A stretch of 64,000 nucleotides of DNA from Methanocorpusculum vombati (GTDB lineage: Archaea; Halobacteriota; Methanomicrobia; Methanomicrobiales; Methanocorpusculaceae): positions 62,001-126,000 of the forward strand of contig NZ_JAPTGC010000003.1 in NCBI RefSeq assembly GCF_026891935.1. Reading direction: 5' to 3'. The notes under the pieces were generated by a model, which was not told where the DNA came from, did not search any database, and saw only the letters and a program-made list of their open reading frames with translations. A program made the position numbers and the translations under genes. Below are positions 42,518 through 52,257 of this stretch, one piece after another; the stretch's first letter is position 1, and the number at the start of each line of letters is the position of its first letter.

Positions 42518-44121
42518 TCCATATCTTCGACAATGCCCTTCTCTTCAACCCATGTACCGGAGAATGGCTGTTTACCTCTTTTTCCGTGAAAAACGGAGTT
42601 GTTACCGCAGTCGGCGCAAACCACAGCCTCACCGGCGACCGGATAACCGATCTTGGCGGTGCCCGGGTAATCCCGGGACTGATCGATACACACCTGCACA
42701 TTGAAAGCACCTTCCTTGTACCGCAGGAATTCGGCAGGGTTGCCCTTTCGCACGGCGTCACCACCGCAATTGCCGACCCCCATGAAATCGCCAATGTCGC
42801 AGGACTCGCCGGAATTGACTTCATGATGCAGGACGCACAGCATGCACCAAACGACATTTTCTTTACCCTCCCCTCCTGCGTCCCGGCAACCGCCGATGAT
42901 GTCGGCGGGGCAGTCATCACCGCAGCTGATCTCGCAAAATATACCGACAACCCCCGCATTCTCGGGCTCGGGGAAATGATGAACTTCCCGGGAGTTCTTG
43001 CCGGCGACCCCGAGACTCTTGCAAAACTCTCCCTGTTCCCACACGTTGACGGCCATGCTCCGGGGCTGACCGGGATCAGCCTCTGCCGCTACGTTGCCCA
43101 CGGCATCAAAACAGATCACGAGTGTACTTCTGCGGAAGAAGCACGCGAAAAACTCCGGCGCGGCATGTATATCCTGCTGCGGGAAGGAGAAGCTGCTCGG
43201 GATGTGGCCGTCCTTTCCTCCATCGTCGACCCAAATACCGTCGCACACTGCTGTTTCTGCACAGACGATCGGCATGTGGACACCCTGGTACGCGAAGGCT
43301 CCATCGATCACTGCATCCGTGCTGCAATCAGCGCAGGCATGCCGGAAAATCTCGCACTCCGCATGGCAACACTCTCCGCCGCGGAATGCTTCGGTCTCAC
43401 CGACAGAGGAGTTATCGCACCGGGCCGCGTCGCCGACTTCTGCATCCTCGCAGATACCGATACCTTCACCATACAACAGGTGTACAAAAACGGCATCCCC
43501 GCAGAAGAGATCCCCGCATCTGCGGTGCAGACACCCTGTCAGGTCCCGGAGTTCTCCTGCAGATTCCCGGCCAAACCCGATCTCGCCCTGCCAACAAAAG
43601 GGGTCGCCCGGGTCATCGGCATCATCCCAAGTGAAATCGTAACCCGGAACATCCCTGCCAAACCCGACGCGGACGGAGTACAGAAGATCATCTCTGTTGA
43701 CCGGTATCATGCCGGCGGCTTTACCGTCGGCCTGGTAAAAGGATTTGAGATGCAGACCGGAGCTGCCGCCACCTCAATCGCCCATGACGCCCACAACATC
43801 ATCGCAACCGGCAGAAGCGACGAAGAAATTCTCACAGCAGTCCGGGCAGTTGCCGATGCCGGCGGAGGGCTTGCAGTAGTTACCGGGAATGAAGTCACCC
43901 TCCTTTCCCTCCCCGTCGGCGGCCTCATGACCCGGGAATCTGCCGACGTAACAGTTAGACAGCTGGACAAACTATCCGCACATCTGAAACGTACCGGCGC
44001 ATACAAACAGACCTTTGGCCACCTTTCCTTCCTGTCGCTTACCGTAATCCCACATCTGAAGATTACCCCGCGGGGCCTGTTCGATGTGGACGCATTTGAG
44101 ATGGTCCCCCTGTTCCACTGA
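42514..44121 (+). CDS. ade: Adenine deaminase
   Basis: A 535-residue amidohydrolase-fold enzyme converting adenine to hypoxanthine and ammonia in purine salvage. GLIDTHLHIEST near residue 58 gives the HxH metal ligands; further family features are VTTAIADPHEIANVAG, HVDGHAPGL, DHECTSAEEA, CFCTDDRHVDTL and, in the C-terminal domain, AHDAHNIIATG. Length and domain order match AdeC/Ade. Seven T residues follow the TGA stop. Salvage here complements the de novo PurH at 6-7.5 kb. Confidence 0.96.
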   Translation: MIHIFDNALLFNPCTGEWLFTSFSVKNGVVTAVGANHSLTGDRITDLGGARVIPGLIDTHLHIESTFLVPQEFGRVALSHGVTTAIADPHEIANVAGLAGIDFMMQDAQHAPNDIFFTLPSCVPATADDVGGAVITAADLAKYTDNPRILGLGEMMNFPGVLAGDPETLAKLSLFPHVDGHAPGLTGISLCRYVAHGIKTDHECTSAEEAREKLRRGMYILLREGEAARDVAVLSSIVDPNTVAHCCFCTDDRHVDTLVREGSIDHCIRAAISAGMPENLALRMATLSAAECFGLTDRGVIAPGRVADFCILADTDTFTIQQVYKNGIPAEEIPASAVQTPCQVPEFSCRFPAKPDLALPTKGVARVIGIIPSEIVTRNIPAKPDADGVQKIISVDRYHAGGFTVGLVKGFEMQTGAAATSIAHDAHNIIATGRSDEEILTAVRAVADAGGGLAVVTGNEVTLLSLPVGGLMTRESADVTVRQLDKLSAHLKRTGAYKQTFGHLSFLSLTVIPHLKITPRGLFDVDAFEMVPLFH

Positions 44122-44128
44122 TTTTTTT
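44122..44128 (+). terminator. Oligo-T terminator after ade
   Basis: Seven T residues directly follow the TGA stop of ade, as after PAN-1. Confidence 0.45.
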
Positions 44129-44172
44129 GACAGGAAAGAATATTGAGAAGAACAACAATACTGATAATTACG

Positions 44173-44700
44173 ATGAAACGACAGCGGGATATTGCCATCA
44201 TTCTGGCGGCGGCGTTTGTTCTCCTGCCGGTACTGGCAGGCGCTGCAGCGGCAGCGGAGCCGACCGCAACGGAAACACAGCGTTTCGTCCTGTTTCAAAG
44301 TCCCGAACTGTCAAACCACTACGGCTACATTACCGTAAACTCCGTGGACGTGAAACTGGAGGGAGTAAATGCTGTATATACGGTTAACTACTCAATTGAC
44401 CCGTGGATTGCATTTCTGGTATTCCTGCTCGGCAAACAGGATCTGAAAAACCGGCTGCTGAAAATCATCAACCCCCCTGTCCCGACCAGCGGCCAGACGC
44501 AGGAGATCGTGTTCCAGTATGTGGATAACGAAAAAGCAATCATCTCGGTATCCAACGCTGCAATGAGCTACGGAGACAACACCTACTGGTATCCGGAACA
44601 GGAGTTTGCAGTCACGATTCCGCAGATTACATTTACGGCCTCGTTTACCAAAACCTACAACAACACCCGTGTGATTGAGCGGGGATTCGGCTACTATTAA
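44173..44700 (+). CDS. Secreted protein of unknown function
   Basis: 175 residues when started at MKRQRDIAIILAAAFVLL (44173), which gives a proper signal peptide ending near AGAAAAAEP. The mature part is a beta-rich domain with a hydrophobic stretch (WIAFLVFLLG) near residue 85 that could dip into or cross the membrane. It ends IERGFGYY. No clear Shine-Dalgarno is seen. The last 36 nt reappear in diverged form at 25527-25562, so a second copy once existed. The family is not recognised. Confidence 0.65.
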   Translation: MKRQRDIAIILAAAFVLLPVLAGAAAAAEPTATETQRFVLFQSPELSNHYGYITVNSVDVKLEGVNAVYTVNYSIDPWIAFLVFLLGKQDLKNRLLKIINPPVPTSGQTQEIVFQYVDNEKAIISVSNAAMSYGDNTYWYPEQEFAVTIPQITFTASFTKTYNNTRVIERGFGYY

Positions 44701-44770
44701 TCCCTTTTTTGCAAACGGGTATTGCCATGATGATCACCTCTAAACACTCTTCGATCAAATAACATTATCT

Positions 44771-46180
44771 ATGCAGATGTTTCTTGACGGTTCCGGTCGT
44801 GACAGTCTTTCAGGAAGTACCCTTCCGGTCTATAATCCGGCAACAGGAACCGTGATCGATACTGTTCCCGCCGGAAACGCGGACGATGTCGCAGCAGCAG
44901 TTGCGGCAGCAGAAACCGCCCGGACAAAGTGGGCAGGAGTCAGTCAGGCGGATAAATCACGCATCCTGATAGCAGCAGGTGCGCTTATCAGGGAGGAAGC
45001 AAATACTCTGGCAACACTTCTGACCACGGAACAGGGAAAACCGTTCCGCGAAGCAAAGGACGAAATTCTGGGAACAGCCCACATTTTTGAGTACTACGCA
45101 TCAATGACCGGAAGCATCAGAGGTGATGCCGCGGTTCTGCCGAAGTACGGATACATGAACGTGGTACGAAAGCCGCTCGGCATCTGCGGGGCAATTGTTC
45201 CCTGGAACATGCCCGCAATTATCTTCGGATGGAAAGCGGGTGCGGCTCTTGCCTGCGGAAATGCGGTCGTGGTAAAACCCTCGGAAACAGCACCTCTGAC
45301 AGTTCTTCGTCTGGCGGAACTTCTGACTGCTGCCGGGGTTCCGGGCGGCGCACTGAACGTCGTTACCGGCAGCGGAGCGGTGGCCGGCAACGCAGTTGTG
45401 CGCAACGCAGACATCCGGCATGTATCCTTCACCGGCTCGGTTGCAACGGGGCGGGCGGTGTCTCTTGCGGCAGCACCGACCCTGAAAAAACTCACGCTGG
45501 AACTCGGCGGGAACGATGCTTTCATCGTGGCGGCGGATGCAGACCTTGATGCGGCGGTTGCAGGCGCAGTGCGGAACCGGTTCTACAACTGCGGACAGGT
45601 CTGCACCTCGGCAAAAAGAATTCTGGTGGATGCGGGCTGTGTCGATGAGTTCGTGAGAAAAGCAAAGGCTGCAATCGAAAAACTTGTCGTCGGCAACGGT
45701 CTTGAAAAAGTTAACATGGGACCACTGAACAATCCCGGACAGCGCGATGCAGTTGCATCAGCCGTTGACCGGATTGTACAGGAAGAGTGCGGCAGACTCA
45801 TCTTCGGAGGAAAAAAACAGGAGGGTCCCGGAAATTTCTACGCGCCGACCCTTCTCTCCGATGTGTCGCCGGACGCGGTATCTGAAGAGATCTTCGGACC
45901 GGTCATGCCTGTGATACCGTTTGCAACGCTGGACGAAGCGGTCGAGATTGCAAACAGCACACCCTACGGACTTGGCGCGTCCATCTGGACGAAGAACATA
46001 ACGACTGCCTGCACGGCAGCAGAACAGATACGATCCGGTGTGGTCTGGGTGAACCGGCATCTGATTCTGCCGCCGGAAATCCCGTTTGGCGGTACCGGAA
46101 ATTCGGGATATGGACGGGAGAACGGACGCGAGTTCATCTATGAGTACACCGAGCCGAAGAGTATTCTCATCGGCCTCTGA
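44771..46180 (+). CDS. NAD(P)-dependent aldehyde dehydrogenase (succinate-semialdehyde/lactaldehyde type)
   Basis: A 469-residue ALDH. The cofactor domain has IVPWNMPAIIFGWKAGAAL and VVVKPSETAPLT; FTGSVATGRAV is the nucleotide-binding turn. LTLELGGNDAFIV holds the general base Glu, and NCGQVCTSAKRI the catalytic Cys. The C-terminus has EEIFGPVMPV and GNSGYGRENGREF. It oxidises an aldehyde to an acid. The closest known subgroup is the GabD/AldA type, but the substrate is not set by sequence. In methanogens lactaldehyde oxidation towards F420 synthesis is one option, by inference only. It is a single gene followed by six T residues. Confidence 0.9.
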   Translation: MQMFLDGSGRDSLSGSTLPVYNPATGTVIDTVPAGNADDVAAAVAAAETARTKWAGVSQADKSRILIAAGALIREEANTLATLLTTEQGKPFREAKDEILGTAHIFEYYASMTGSIRGDAAVLPKYGYMNVVRKPLGICGAIVPWNMPAIIFGWKAGAALACGNAVVVKPSETAPLTVLRLAELLTAAGVPGGALNVVTGSGAVAGNAVVRNADIRHVSFTGSVATGRAVSLAAAPTLKKLTLELGGNDAFIVAADADLDAAVAGAVRNRFYNCGQVCTSAKRILVDAGCVDEFVRKAKAAIEKLVVGNGLEKVNMGPLNNPGQRDAVASAVDRIVQEECGRLIFGGKKQEGPGNFYAPTLLSDVSPDAVSEEIFGPVMPVIPFATLDEAVEIANSTPYGLGASIWTKNITTACTAAEQIRSGVVWVNRHLILPPEIPFGGTGNSGYGRENGREFIYEYTEPKSILIGL

Positions 46181-46221
46181 TTTTTTGGCAGAAAATTGAA
46201 ACGGTGGATTTATATTGATAT

Positions 46222-46241
46222 TGCTCTAATGTATTAGAGCA
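46222..46241. promoter_or_regulatory. Perfect 20-nt dyad in the tRNA-Arg promoter region
   Basis: TGCTCTAAT and ATTAGAGCA face each other around a GT centre. A TATA-like TTTATAT lies at 46209-46215, so the dyad falls at or just after the expected transcription start, 14 nt before the tRNA. It could be an operator, a processing hairpin or the terminator of the aldehyde dehydrogenase gene. Confidence 0.45.
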
Positions 46242-46254
46242 CATAGGTGCGTTA

Positions 46255-46326
46255 GTCCCGGTAGGGTAGAGGATATCCTAGAAGCCTGCGGAGCTTTTGA
46301 CCTGGGTTCAAGTCCCAGCCGGGACG
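46255..46326 (+). tRNA. tRNA-Arg (anticodon GCG)
   Basis: Acceptor arms GTCCCGG/CCGGGAC, D arm with GGGTAGAGGATATCC, anticodon loop CTGCGGA closed by GAAGC/GCTTT (one G-T wobble), T arm CTGGG/CCCAG with loop TTCAAGT. The discriminator is G at 46326; CCA is not encoded. Confidence 0.95.
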
Positions 46327-46402
46327 TAGCTGTTTTTTTTGAATGATTGCATGATACCGATGTTTTGCAACTGACAGACATCTCTAAAAAAATAAAAAAG
46401 GT

Positions 46403-46819
46403 TCAGCTCTGGACAACCGTCCAGTTGCCAAGACCTGTCACGGTCACATAATAATACTGGGTCGAACCGATATCGATCGTTACCGTCTCATCAAACGCCC
46501 CGCGTTTGGAAAACACCTGCTCAACCTCGGCGCCGTGCAGGCTAATGTCAAGCGTGAACGTACGGGGGCCGTCAAAGGTCGCGTGGAAGGTTACCGGTCC
46601 TTTCTTCATCAGCACGCGGGGAAACTCCTGCGTCCCGTACCCTGCGGCGTTCAGTGTTCCCTCCTCCGTAATCCCGTCAGGAGAAAAGGTCGGCACGGGC
46701 GTTGCAGTTGGTACAGGAGTCGGCGCGGGTTCGGCAGGAGTGTCCGGCGAAACACAGCCGGCGGCTGCGACAGACAGTACTGCAACAACCAACAGGAGAA
46801 CGATCATCGGAAATCTCAT
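46403..46819 (-). CDS. Small lipoprotein of unknown function
   Basis: 138 residues. The signal peptide ends with the lipobox AAAGC (Cys22). A Pro/Thr-rich spacer (TPAEPAPTPVPTATPVP) of about 25 residues follows, as in many surface lipoproteins of this group. The remaining domain of about 85 residues is beta-rich (VTFHATFDGPRTFTLDISL, YYYVTVTGLGNWTVV). No family is recognised. It lies downstream of two exporter genes but points away from the tRNA on the other strand. Confidence 0.65.
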   Translation of the reverse strand: MRFPMIVLLLVVAVLSVAAAGCVSPDTPAEPAPTPVPTATPVPTFSPDGITEEGTLNAAGYGTQEFPRVLMKKGPVTFHATFDGPRTFTLDISLHGAEVEQVFSKRGAFDETVTIDIGSTQYYYVTVTGLGNWTVVQS

Positions 46820-46849
46820 GAGAAAACAATTCTCGCTGGATACGGATAA

Positions 46850-48253
46850 TTATTTGGATACCGTCACGGACACAGCCTTGGAAGAAAAGGACAATACAGC
46901 AGCAATCAGGCAGAACACCACACCGCAGGAGAACGACAGATGCATGGCCAAAAGAAATGCGTCCAGATTTCCTGCCATCTCGGTGGCGGTACCAAGAAAG
47001 ATCGAGATAAAACAGGTTGCCAGTCCCATCGAAAGCACCATCCCCATCTGCCGCATCGTACCGATAATACTGTTCGCACTTCCGTACTCCCGGCGCTGTA
47101 CCGAACCGAGGATCATATTATTGTTCGGCGAAGCAAACAGCGCCACGGCAAAACCCATCAGAACAAGGGTTGCAAGAAGCATCGGAAGGTCCAGCACAGC
47201 GCTGAGCTGCAGGAGGGCTGCAAGCCCTCCTGCCATCAGCAGCATACCGGCGGAAGTCAGGTACCGCGGCTCAATGGTATCCGAAATCCGGCCCGCAAGC
47301 GGTGAGAAGATCATCTGGGTAAACGGCATGGCAACCAGCACCATCCCGGCCTCCATCGGCGTAAGCATTCCCGCGAACTGTAAATACAGACTCAGAAAGA
47401 AACTGATCGCATACGTCGCCCCGAAGTTGATCACCGTTGCAAGGTTGCCCCGGGTAAACACACGGTTGCCGGAGAAGAGCCGCAGCGCAAACACCGGGTA
47501 CTGCGTACGTTTTTCCACGAGAACAAACAGCGGAAGAACCACCACAACTCCTGCCGCAAGCAGCCCGATCGCCCAGAGTTCCGGCAGATTGATGAGGCCG
47601 AACACCAGCGCAGTAATAAGGAGCATATACACAAATGTTCCCGTATAATCATACGGTTCACCTGCATTTTCGCGGATGTCGTGCGAGATGGAAAACCATA
47701 CCGCCGCAAACGTAAACACCGACAGCACCACAACAAAGTAGAAGATGCTCTCCCATCCAAGCATCTGCGTCAGAACCCCGCCGAGGATCGGCCCTGCGGT
47801 GAGTCCGAGAAACACCGCTGACACCGCATACCCGATAACCGCTCCCCGTTTCTGCGGCGGATACACCGCGGAAAGAAGTGCAATCGAGTTGCTCGTAATT
47901 GCCGCAACACCGACACCTTCCAGAATTCTGCAGAGAATTAAAACCTCAATCGAAGGGGAATGGGGCGCAAGAACCGAAGATACCGCAAGAAGAAAAATTC
48001 CTGTCAGAAATATTTTTTTCCGGCCCACAATATCCGCAACCCGTGCGGCCGGCACCATAAACATCACGGAGCTTATCAGATAGGCCGTGGAAAGCATCGC
48101 CAGCGACTCGGCGGTTGCAACATAAGCCGCACCAATAGCAGGAATTGCCACATTCACCATCGAACCGAGAAACGGACTGAGAAACGAAGCAAGGGCTGCG
48201 GCGACCAGCACCATACGCATCTCGCGTGTGGTATACTGGTATGCCGCTGTCAT
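46850..48253 (-). CDS. MFS exporter, DHA2 (EmrB/QacA) type, copy 1
   Basis: A 467-residue transporter with about fourteen hydrophobic segments. Family motifs are SMVNVAIPAIGAAY near residue 31, RVADIVGRKKIFLTG (motif A) near 72, and CRILEGVGVAAITSN near 108, followed by GPILGGVLTQMLGWE (motif C). It probably exports drugs or other small molecules by proton antiport. It is a close paralogue of the protein at 48286-49674, 32 nt upstream on the same strand, so the pair looks like a tandem duplication. No regulator is next to it. Confidence 0.9.
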   Translation of the reverse strand: MTAAYQYTTREMRMVLVAAALASFLSPFLGSMVNVAIPAIGAAYVATAESLAMLSTAYLISSVMFMVPAARVADIVGRKKIFLTGIFLLAVSSVLAPHSPSIEVLILCRILEGVGVAAITSNSIALLSAVYPPQKRGAVIGYAVSAVFLGLTAGPILGGVLTQMLGWESIFYFVVVLSVFTFAAVWFSISHDIRENAGEPYDYTGTFVYMLLITALVFGLINLPELWAIGLLAAGVVVVLPLFVLVEKRTQYPVFALRLFSGNRVFTRGNLATVINFGATYAISFFLSLYLQFAGMLTPMEAGMVLVAMPFTQMIFSPLAGRISDTIEPRYLTSAGMLLMAGGLAALLQLSAVLDLPMLLATLVLMGFAVALFASPNNNMILGSVQRREYGSANSIIGTMRQMGMVLSMGLATCFISIFLGTATEMAGNLDAFLLAMHLSFSCGVVFCLIAAVLSFSSKAVSVTVSK

Positions 48254-48285
48254 AGTTCTTTGTCGGTTGGGAACGGCAATAATGG

Positions 48286-49674
48286 TTATCTTTTTGCCGG
48301 AACCGCAGTCCAGCCGACAACTGCCCCGGCAAAGGACAGTACCGCACCAAGGGCAAACGTCAGGTGCATTGCGGCAACAAGACCGCCGGGATTACTGCCG
48401 AGTTCCGCCCCTGCCCCCGTGAAGAGGATGATGCAGCAGGTCGCAGCGGCCATGGAGATGACCATTCCCATCTGCCGCATGGTTGCCAGAATACTGTTTG
48501 CACTGCCGCTATCACGGCGGTCTACCGAACCGAGGACGAGATTGGTGTTCGGCGCACCAAACAGCGCAATACCGAACCCGATCACCGCGAGATTGAGAGT
48601 AATCGCGGCCGGGTTGTACTCGGTTCCAATGAACCCGAACATTGCCATGCCGATACCGGTTACTACAAGACCCGTGGTCATGAGAACTCTGCCGCCGATC
48701 GTATCCGAGAGTTTGCCGGCAACCGGGGAAAATATCATCTGCACCACCGGCATGGCGATCATCACAAAACCTGCTTCCATTGGTGTCAGGGCACCGATTA
48801 CCTGCAGATACAGGCTCATGAAGAAACTGACCGCAAACGTTGCACCGTAGTTGATCATGGTTGTTATGTTGGCACGGGCAAACACGCGGTTTTCGGTGAA
48901 GAGACGGACGGGAAACACCGGATAACGGGTTTTTGCCTCAAAACTGATGAAGATCAGCAGAAGAACCACACCGAAGACGAGACCTGCGACGGCAAGCGGA
49001 TCGGGCAGATTGATTAAACCAAACATTAGGAAGAGCACCATCACGCCGTAGAGCACCGATCCGCGAAGATCAAACGGCTGGCCGGGCGTGGTAAACAGTT
49101 CCGCACGGATCGAGAACCGGACCATCACGGCGGTTGCAAGACAGAGCAGCAGTACAAAGACGTAGATGCTCGGCCAACCGAGAACGGAGGTCAGCGCCCC
49201 GCCAATCAGCGGACCTGCGGTCAGGCCCAGATATACGCCCGCAACGGCAATACCGATGGCAGCCCCGCGCCGTGAGGGCGGATACACGATCGAGAGAAGT
49301 GCAATTGCGTTACTGATAACACAGGCAAATCCGATGCCTGCCACTACCTGACAGGCGAGCAACATCCCGATGGAGATTGAGAACGGGGCGGTAAACGCGG
49401 CAAGAGCGGCGAGGCAGAGACCACCCACGAACACTTTCCGCAGACCGAAGATGTCGGCGAGCCGCGCCGCAGGTACAAGAAACACGACGGAACTTATCAG
49501 GTACGCCGTGGAAAGCATGGCAAGTGTTTCTGCGGGGACGGCAAAACTTTCGCCGATGGCAGGAATTGCAATATTCACCATTGAGGTGTAGATGGGGGTT
49601 AAAAATGATGCAAGCGTTACCGCAAGAAGAATCACCAAAAGCTTGCGTCCGGTATAGATTTGATTGTTGTCCAT
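48286..49674 (-). CDS. MFS exporter, DHA2 (EmrB/QacA) type, copy 2
   Basis: About 462 residues, with the same motif series as copy 1: SMVNIAIPAIGESF, RLADIFGLRKVFVGG, CQVVAGIGFACVISN and GPLIGGALTSVLGW, and a C-terminal half with LFGAPNTNLVLGSVDRRDSG matching LFASPNNNMILGSVQRREYG in copy 1. The start MDNNQIYTG at 49674 is preferred because transport helix 1 then begins at the usual distance; the open frame upstream lacks a good start signal. The substrate is unknown. Confidence 0.88.
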   Translation of the reverse strand: MDNNQIYTGRKLLVILLAVTLASFLTPIYTSMVNIAIPAIGESFAVPAETLAMLSTAYLISSVVFLVPAARLADIFGLRKVFVGGLCLAALAAFTAPFSISIGMLLACQVVAGIGFACVISNAIALLSIVYPPSRRGAAIGIAVAGVYLGLTAGPLIGGALTSVLGWPSIYVFVLLLCLATAVMVRFSIRAELFTTPGQPFDLRGSVLYGVMVLFLMFGLINLPDPLAVAGLVFGVVLLLIFISFEAKTRYPVFPVRLFTENRVFARANITTMINYGATFAVSFFMSLYLQVIGALTPMEAGFVMIAMPVVQMIFSPVAGKLSDTIGGRVLMTTGLVVTGIGMAMFGFIGTEYNPAAITLNLAVIGFGIALFGAPNTNLVLGSVDRRDSGSANSILATMRQMGMVISMAAATCCIILFTGAGAELGSNPGGLVAAMHLTFALGAVLSFAGAVVGWTAVPAKR

Positions 49675-49861
49675 CTGATCCCGTTTCCAACTGCACAGCC
49701 GCATGTCGCGGAAACTTTTCGTTTTGAAAAGGTTCCCTGGACCCGGCATCCGGTCTTACGGCCAGTGAGAGTGTTTGTATATCGCGGGATGCCCCGTCAG
49801 GGAATATGATCAGATGTTGATCCGCGATCGTATTTACTATGGATTACATGCTATAAATACA

Positions 49862-52219
49862 TCAGGATGTTTCCACACCGCGGAGATAATGGGCGGCGGT
49901 GACTCCGCCGGACGCGATTTCCCGGATCTGATTCTTGAGTTCTTTTGGATTCTCCCCTTCCAGAGCCGCAGTGTAGAGGGAGATCATTCTGCGCACGTAT
50001 TCCGGGGATCTGCCGCGGGCGTCAATGGAGATGACGGACACTCCGGAACGGGCGAGTGCTCCGATGTGCTCAATTAAGCAGATTTCTGCGGCGTTCAGGA
50101 TATGACTGCAACAGTTTGGATCGGTTCTGACCCGGAAGATTCTGTCGGTTGCGTCTTTCAGTGCCCATGACTGGTTGCAGCTCCGGCAGCCGAGTGCGGT
50201 TGCGGGAATACAGTTGCGGGTAATCATGACCTCAAGACTTCCCTGCACGATGACCTCGGTCTTCGGCGGGCGGGTGTAGGCGGCAAGGTGTTCTATGAGG
50301 GATTTGATCTGTTTTCCGGAAAGTTCCGGCGAGAGACAGATCTGACGGCAGGTTTTGCCGTATACGATTGCCGAGCGGGCGTTGGTGATGTTGAGACCGG
50401 AACCTCCGTACTTGGGGATGCCTTTGATCTCTTCTGCGATGCCTGCACCGTCCACCATGATACCTGCGGCGGATGCGGGGAGTTTTGCAAGGGTTTTGGC
50501 AAGCTCTTCTTCATGCAGGATTCGCGGGAGTTTGTAGATGACCGGGGTGTCGTAAATTTCCTCGGTGCCTTCATAGACAACCTGCCCGGCACCGGCAGAG
50601 TGGGCGGCTTTGGCGGCGACGATGGAGTCGGTGTAAATCTGAATTACCGGTTCGGTCTGTTCGGGAACAGCAGTTCCTTTGGAAACGAACGGCCGGTGCG
50701 TCCGGACCGGAGGAGCGGTTACGGCGTCGCTGCATGCGGCAAGGAATCTGCGGCGGAGGTCGTTGATAGCTCCCATGGGAAGGAATTTCGTGCCGTCATA
50801 GTTCATGGAGATGCTGCGGATGACAAATGGGGTGCCGCCGGTTTTGCGGATCTGCGCTTCGAGGGCTTCGGCGGTGACGGGGCGGGTCTGCGCATCCTGC
50901 AGGGGTGTTTCACTGACAACGGCAGCTCCGTGACCGATGATTGCGAGGTGACCATTTTCGTTTACCCCGACGGTGATATCCAGCGGTATTTTTCCCTGTG
51001 GCTGACGGGAAAGGATGGCAGCTGCTTTTCGTTCGGTTTTCATTCTGCGGGTGATCCACAGTTCGCTGCCGACGAGGACTTCCTGCGGTGCGGGAATTTT
51101 GTAGGCGTCTCCTTCCGGGAAGAGGTAGGGTTCTTTGTTGAGGGCAAAACCTGTTTCGCGGCCTGCGAGCCGGAAGACGAGGCCGTCTCCGGTGTCAGGG
51201 ATCGGGCCGTCGATTTTTACGATGACTTTGCCGCGCCGGTCGTCAACGCCGCTGACAACTCCTGCATAGACGCCACGGTTGTCAGGTTTTTTGGTGTTGA
51301 TGAGCGTTGTGCCGCGATCGCCCATGAGGTAGCCTTTGGTGAATCCCCGGTTGAAGGCGAAAGCGAGATCTTCCATGGTTTCCTGTTCCGGTTCAAAGTC
51401 ATTCCCTGCGGCAATGGTGTCAAGCGCACGGCGGTAGGCGTCGGTGACGATGGCGACGTATTCAGGGGTTTTCATGCGGCCTTCGATTTTGAGGGCAGCA
51501 ACGGGGGCGGCGCAGAGTTCTTTGAGGTACGGATAGAGGCAGAGGTCGCGGGGCGAGAGGGGATAGTTTCCCTGAGTGGGGACGATGTCGCCGTCGGCAA
51601 GAAGGGTGTAGGGTTTTCTGCACGGCTGGGCACACATGCCCCGGTTGCCGCTCCTTCCGCCGATGACGGAGGAGAGGAGGCACTGGCCGGAGTAGGCGTA
51701 GCAGATTGCACCGTGACAGAAGACTTCAAGTTCTATGCCGTATTCTTTGGCAACCCCGCCGATTGCGGCAACGTCTTCGAGAGGGAGTTCACGGGCGAGG
51801 ACGACACGGGAGATGCCGTGTTCGGCGGCAAACCGGATGCCTGCGGTGTTGTGGATGGTCATCTGGGTGGAAGCGTGAAGCGGCAGGTCGGGAACGACTT
51901 CACGGGCAATGCTGAGGATTCCCTGATCCTGTACAAGGACTGCATCAACGCCAGTTTCGGAGAGAAACGTTAGGTACTCGGCGATTCCCGGCAGCTCGTC
52001 ATCGGTGGCGAGGGTGTTGACGGTGACATAGACTTTGACGCCGTTTGTATGGGCGTAGAGGACGGCCTGGCTGAGTTCGGCGCGGTCAAAGTTTGCGGCG
52101 TACCGGCGGGCACCGAAGGCTTTACCTCCGAGGTATACGGCATCGGCTCCTGCGGCAACGGCCGCTTTGAGTGCTTCGGGGGATCCGGCAGGTGCAAGGA
52201 GTTCGGGAACAGACGGCAT
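49862..52219 (-). CDS. U32 family peptidase-like protein
   Basis: About 785 residues. The N-terminus PELLAPAGSPEALKAAVAAG and AVYLGGKAFGARR, then HASTQMTIHN and the signature EVFCHGAICYAYSGQCLLSS with GNRGMCAQPCRKPY, place it in the U32 group. Related bacterial proteins (RlhA, TrhP) are RNA hydroxylation factors with a cysteine-bound cluster, and the old peptidase label may not describe the role here. A long C-terminal region follows, with CRSCNQ and a repeat-like second half. I use the ATG at 52219; a TTG at 52246 is less likely. Confidence 0.88.
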   Translation of the reverse strand: MPSVPELLAPAGSPEALKAAVAAGADAVYLGGKAFGARRYAANFDRAELSQAVLYAHTNGVKVYVTVNTLATDDELPGIAEYLTFLSETGVDAVLVQDQGILSIAREVVPDLPLHASTQMTIHNTAGIRFAAEHGISRVVLARELPLEDVAAIGGVAKEYGIELEVFCHGAICYAYSGQCLLSSVIGGRSGNRGMCAQPCRKPYTLLADGDIVPTQGNYPLSPRDLCLYPYLKELCAAPVAALKIEGRMKTPEYVAIVTDAYRRALDTIAAGNDFEPEQETMEDLAFAFNRGFTKGYLMGDRGTTLINTKKPDNRGVYAGVVSGVDDRRGKVIVKIDGPIPDTGDGLVFRLAGRETGFALNKEPYLFPEGDAYKIPAPQEVLVGSELWITRRMKTERKAAAILSRQPQGKIPLDITVGVNENGHLAIIGHGAAVVSETPLQDAQTRPVTAEALEAQIRKTGGTPFVIRSISMNYDGTKFLPMGAINDLRRRFLAACSDAVTAPPVRTHRPFVSKGTAVPEQTEPVIQIYTDSIVAAKAAHSAGAGQVVYEGTEEIYDTPVIYKLPRILHEEELAKTLAKLPASAAGIMVDGAGIAEEIKGIPKYGGSGLNITNARSAIVYGKTCRQICLSPELSGKQIKSLIEHLAAYTRPPKTEVIVQGSLEVMITRNCIPATALGCRSCNQSWALKDATDRIFRVRTDPNCCSHILNAAEICLIEHIGALARSGVSVISIDARGRSPEYVRRMISLYTAALEGENPKELKNQIREIASGGVTAAHYLRGVETS

Positions 52220-52257
52220 AGGTGTGGGGTAATGTTGGTTGTACAAGAGGTTATAGG

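Noticed and set aside
50288-51973. Plus-strand open frame of 561 codons over the U32 gene
   Set aside because: Antisense shadow; the U32 signature is on the minus strand.
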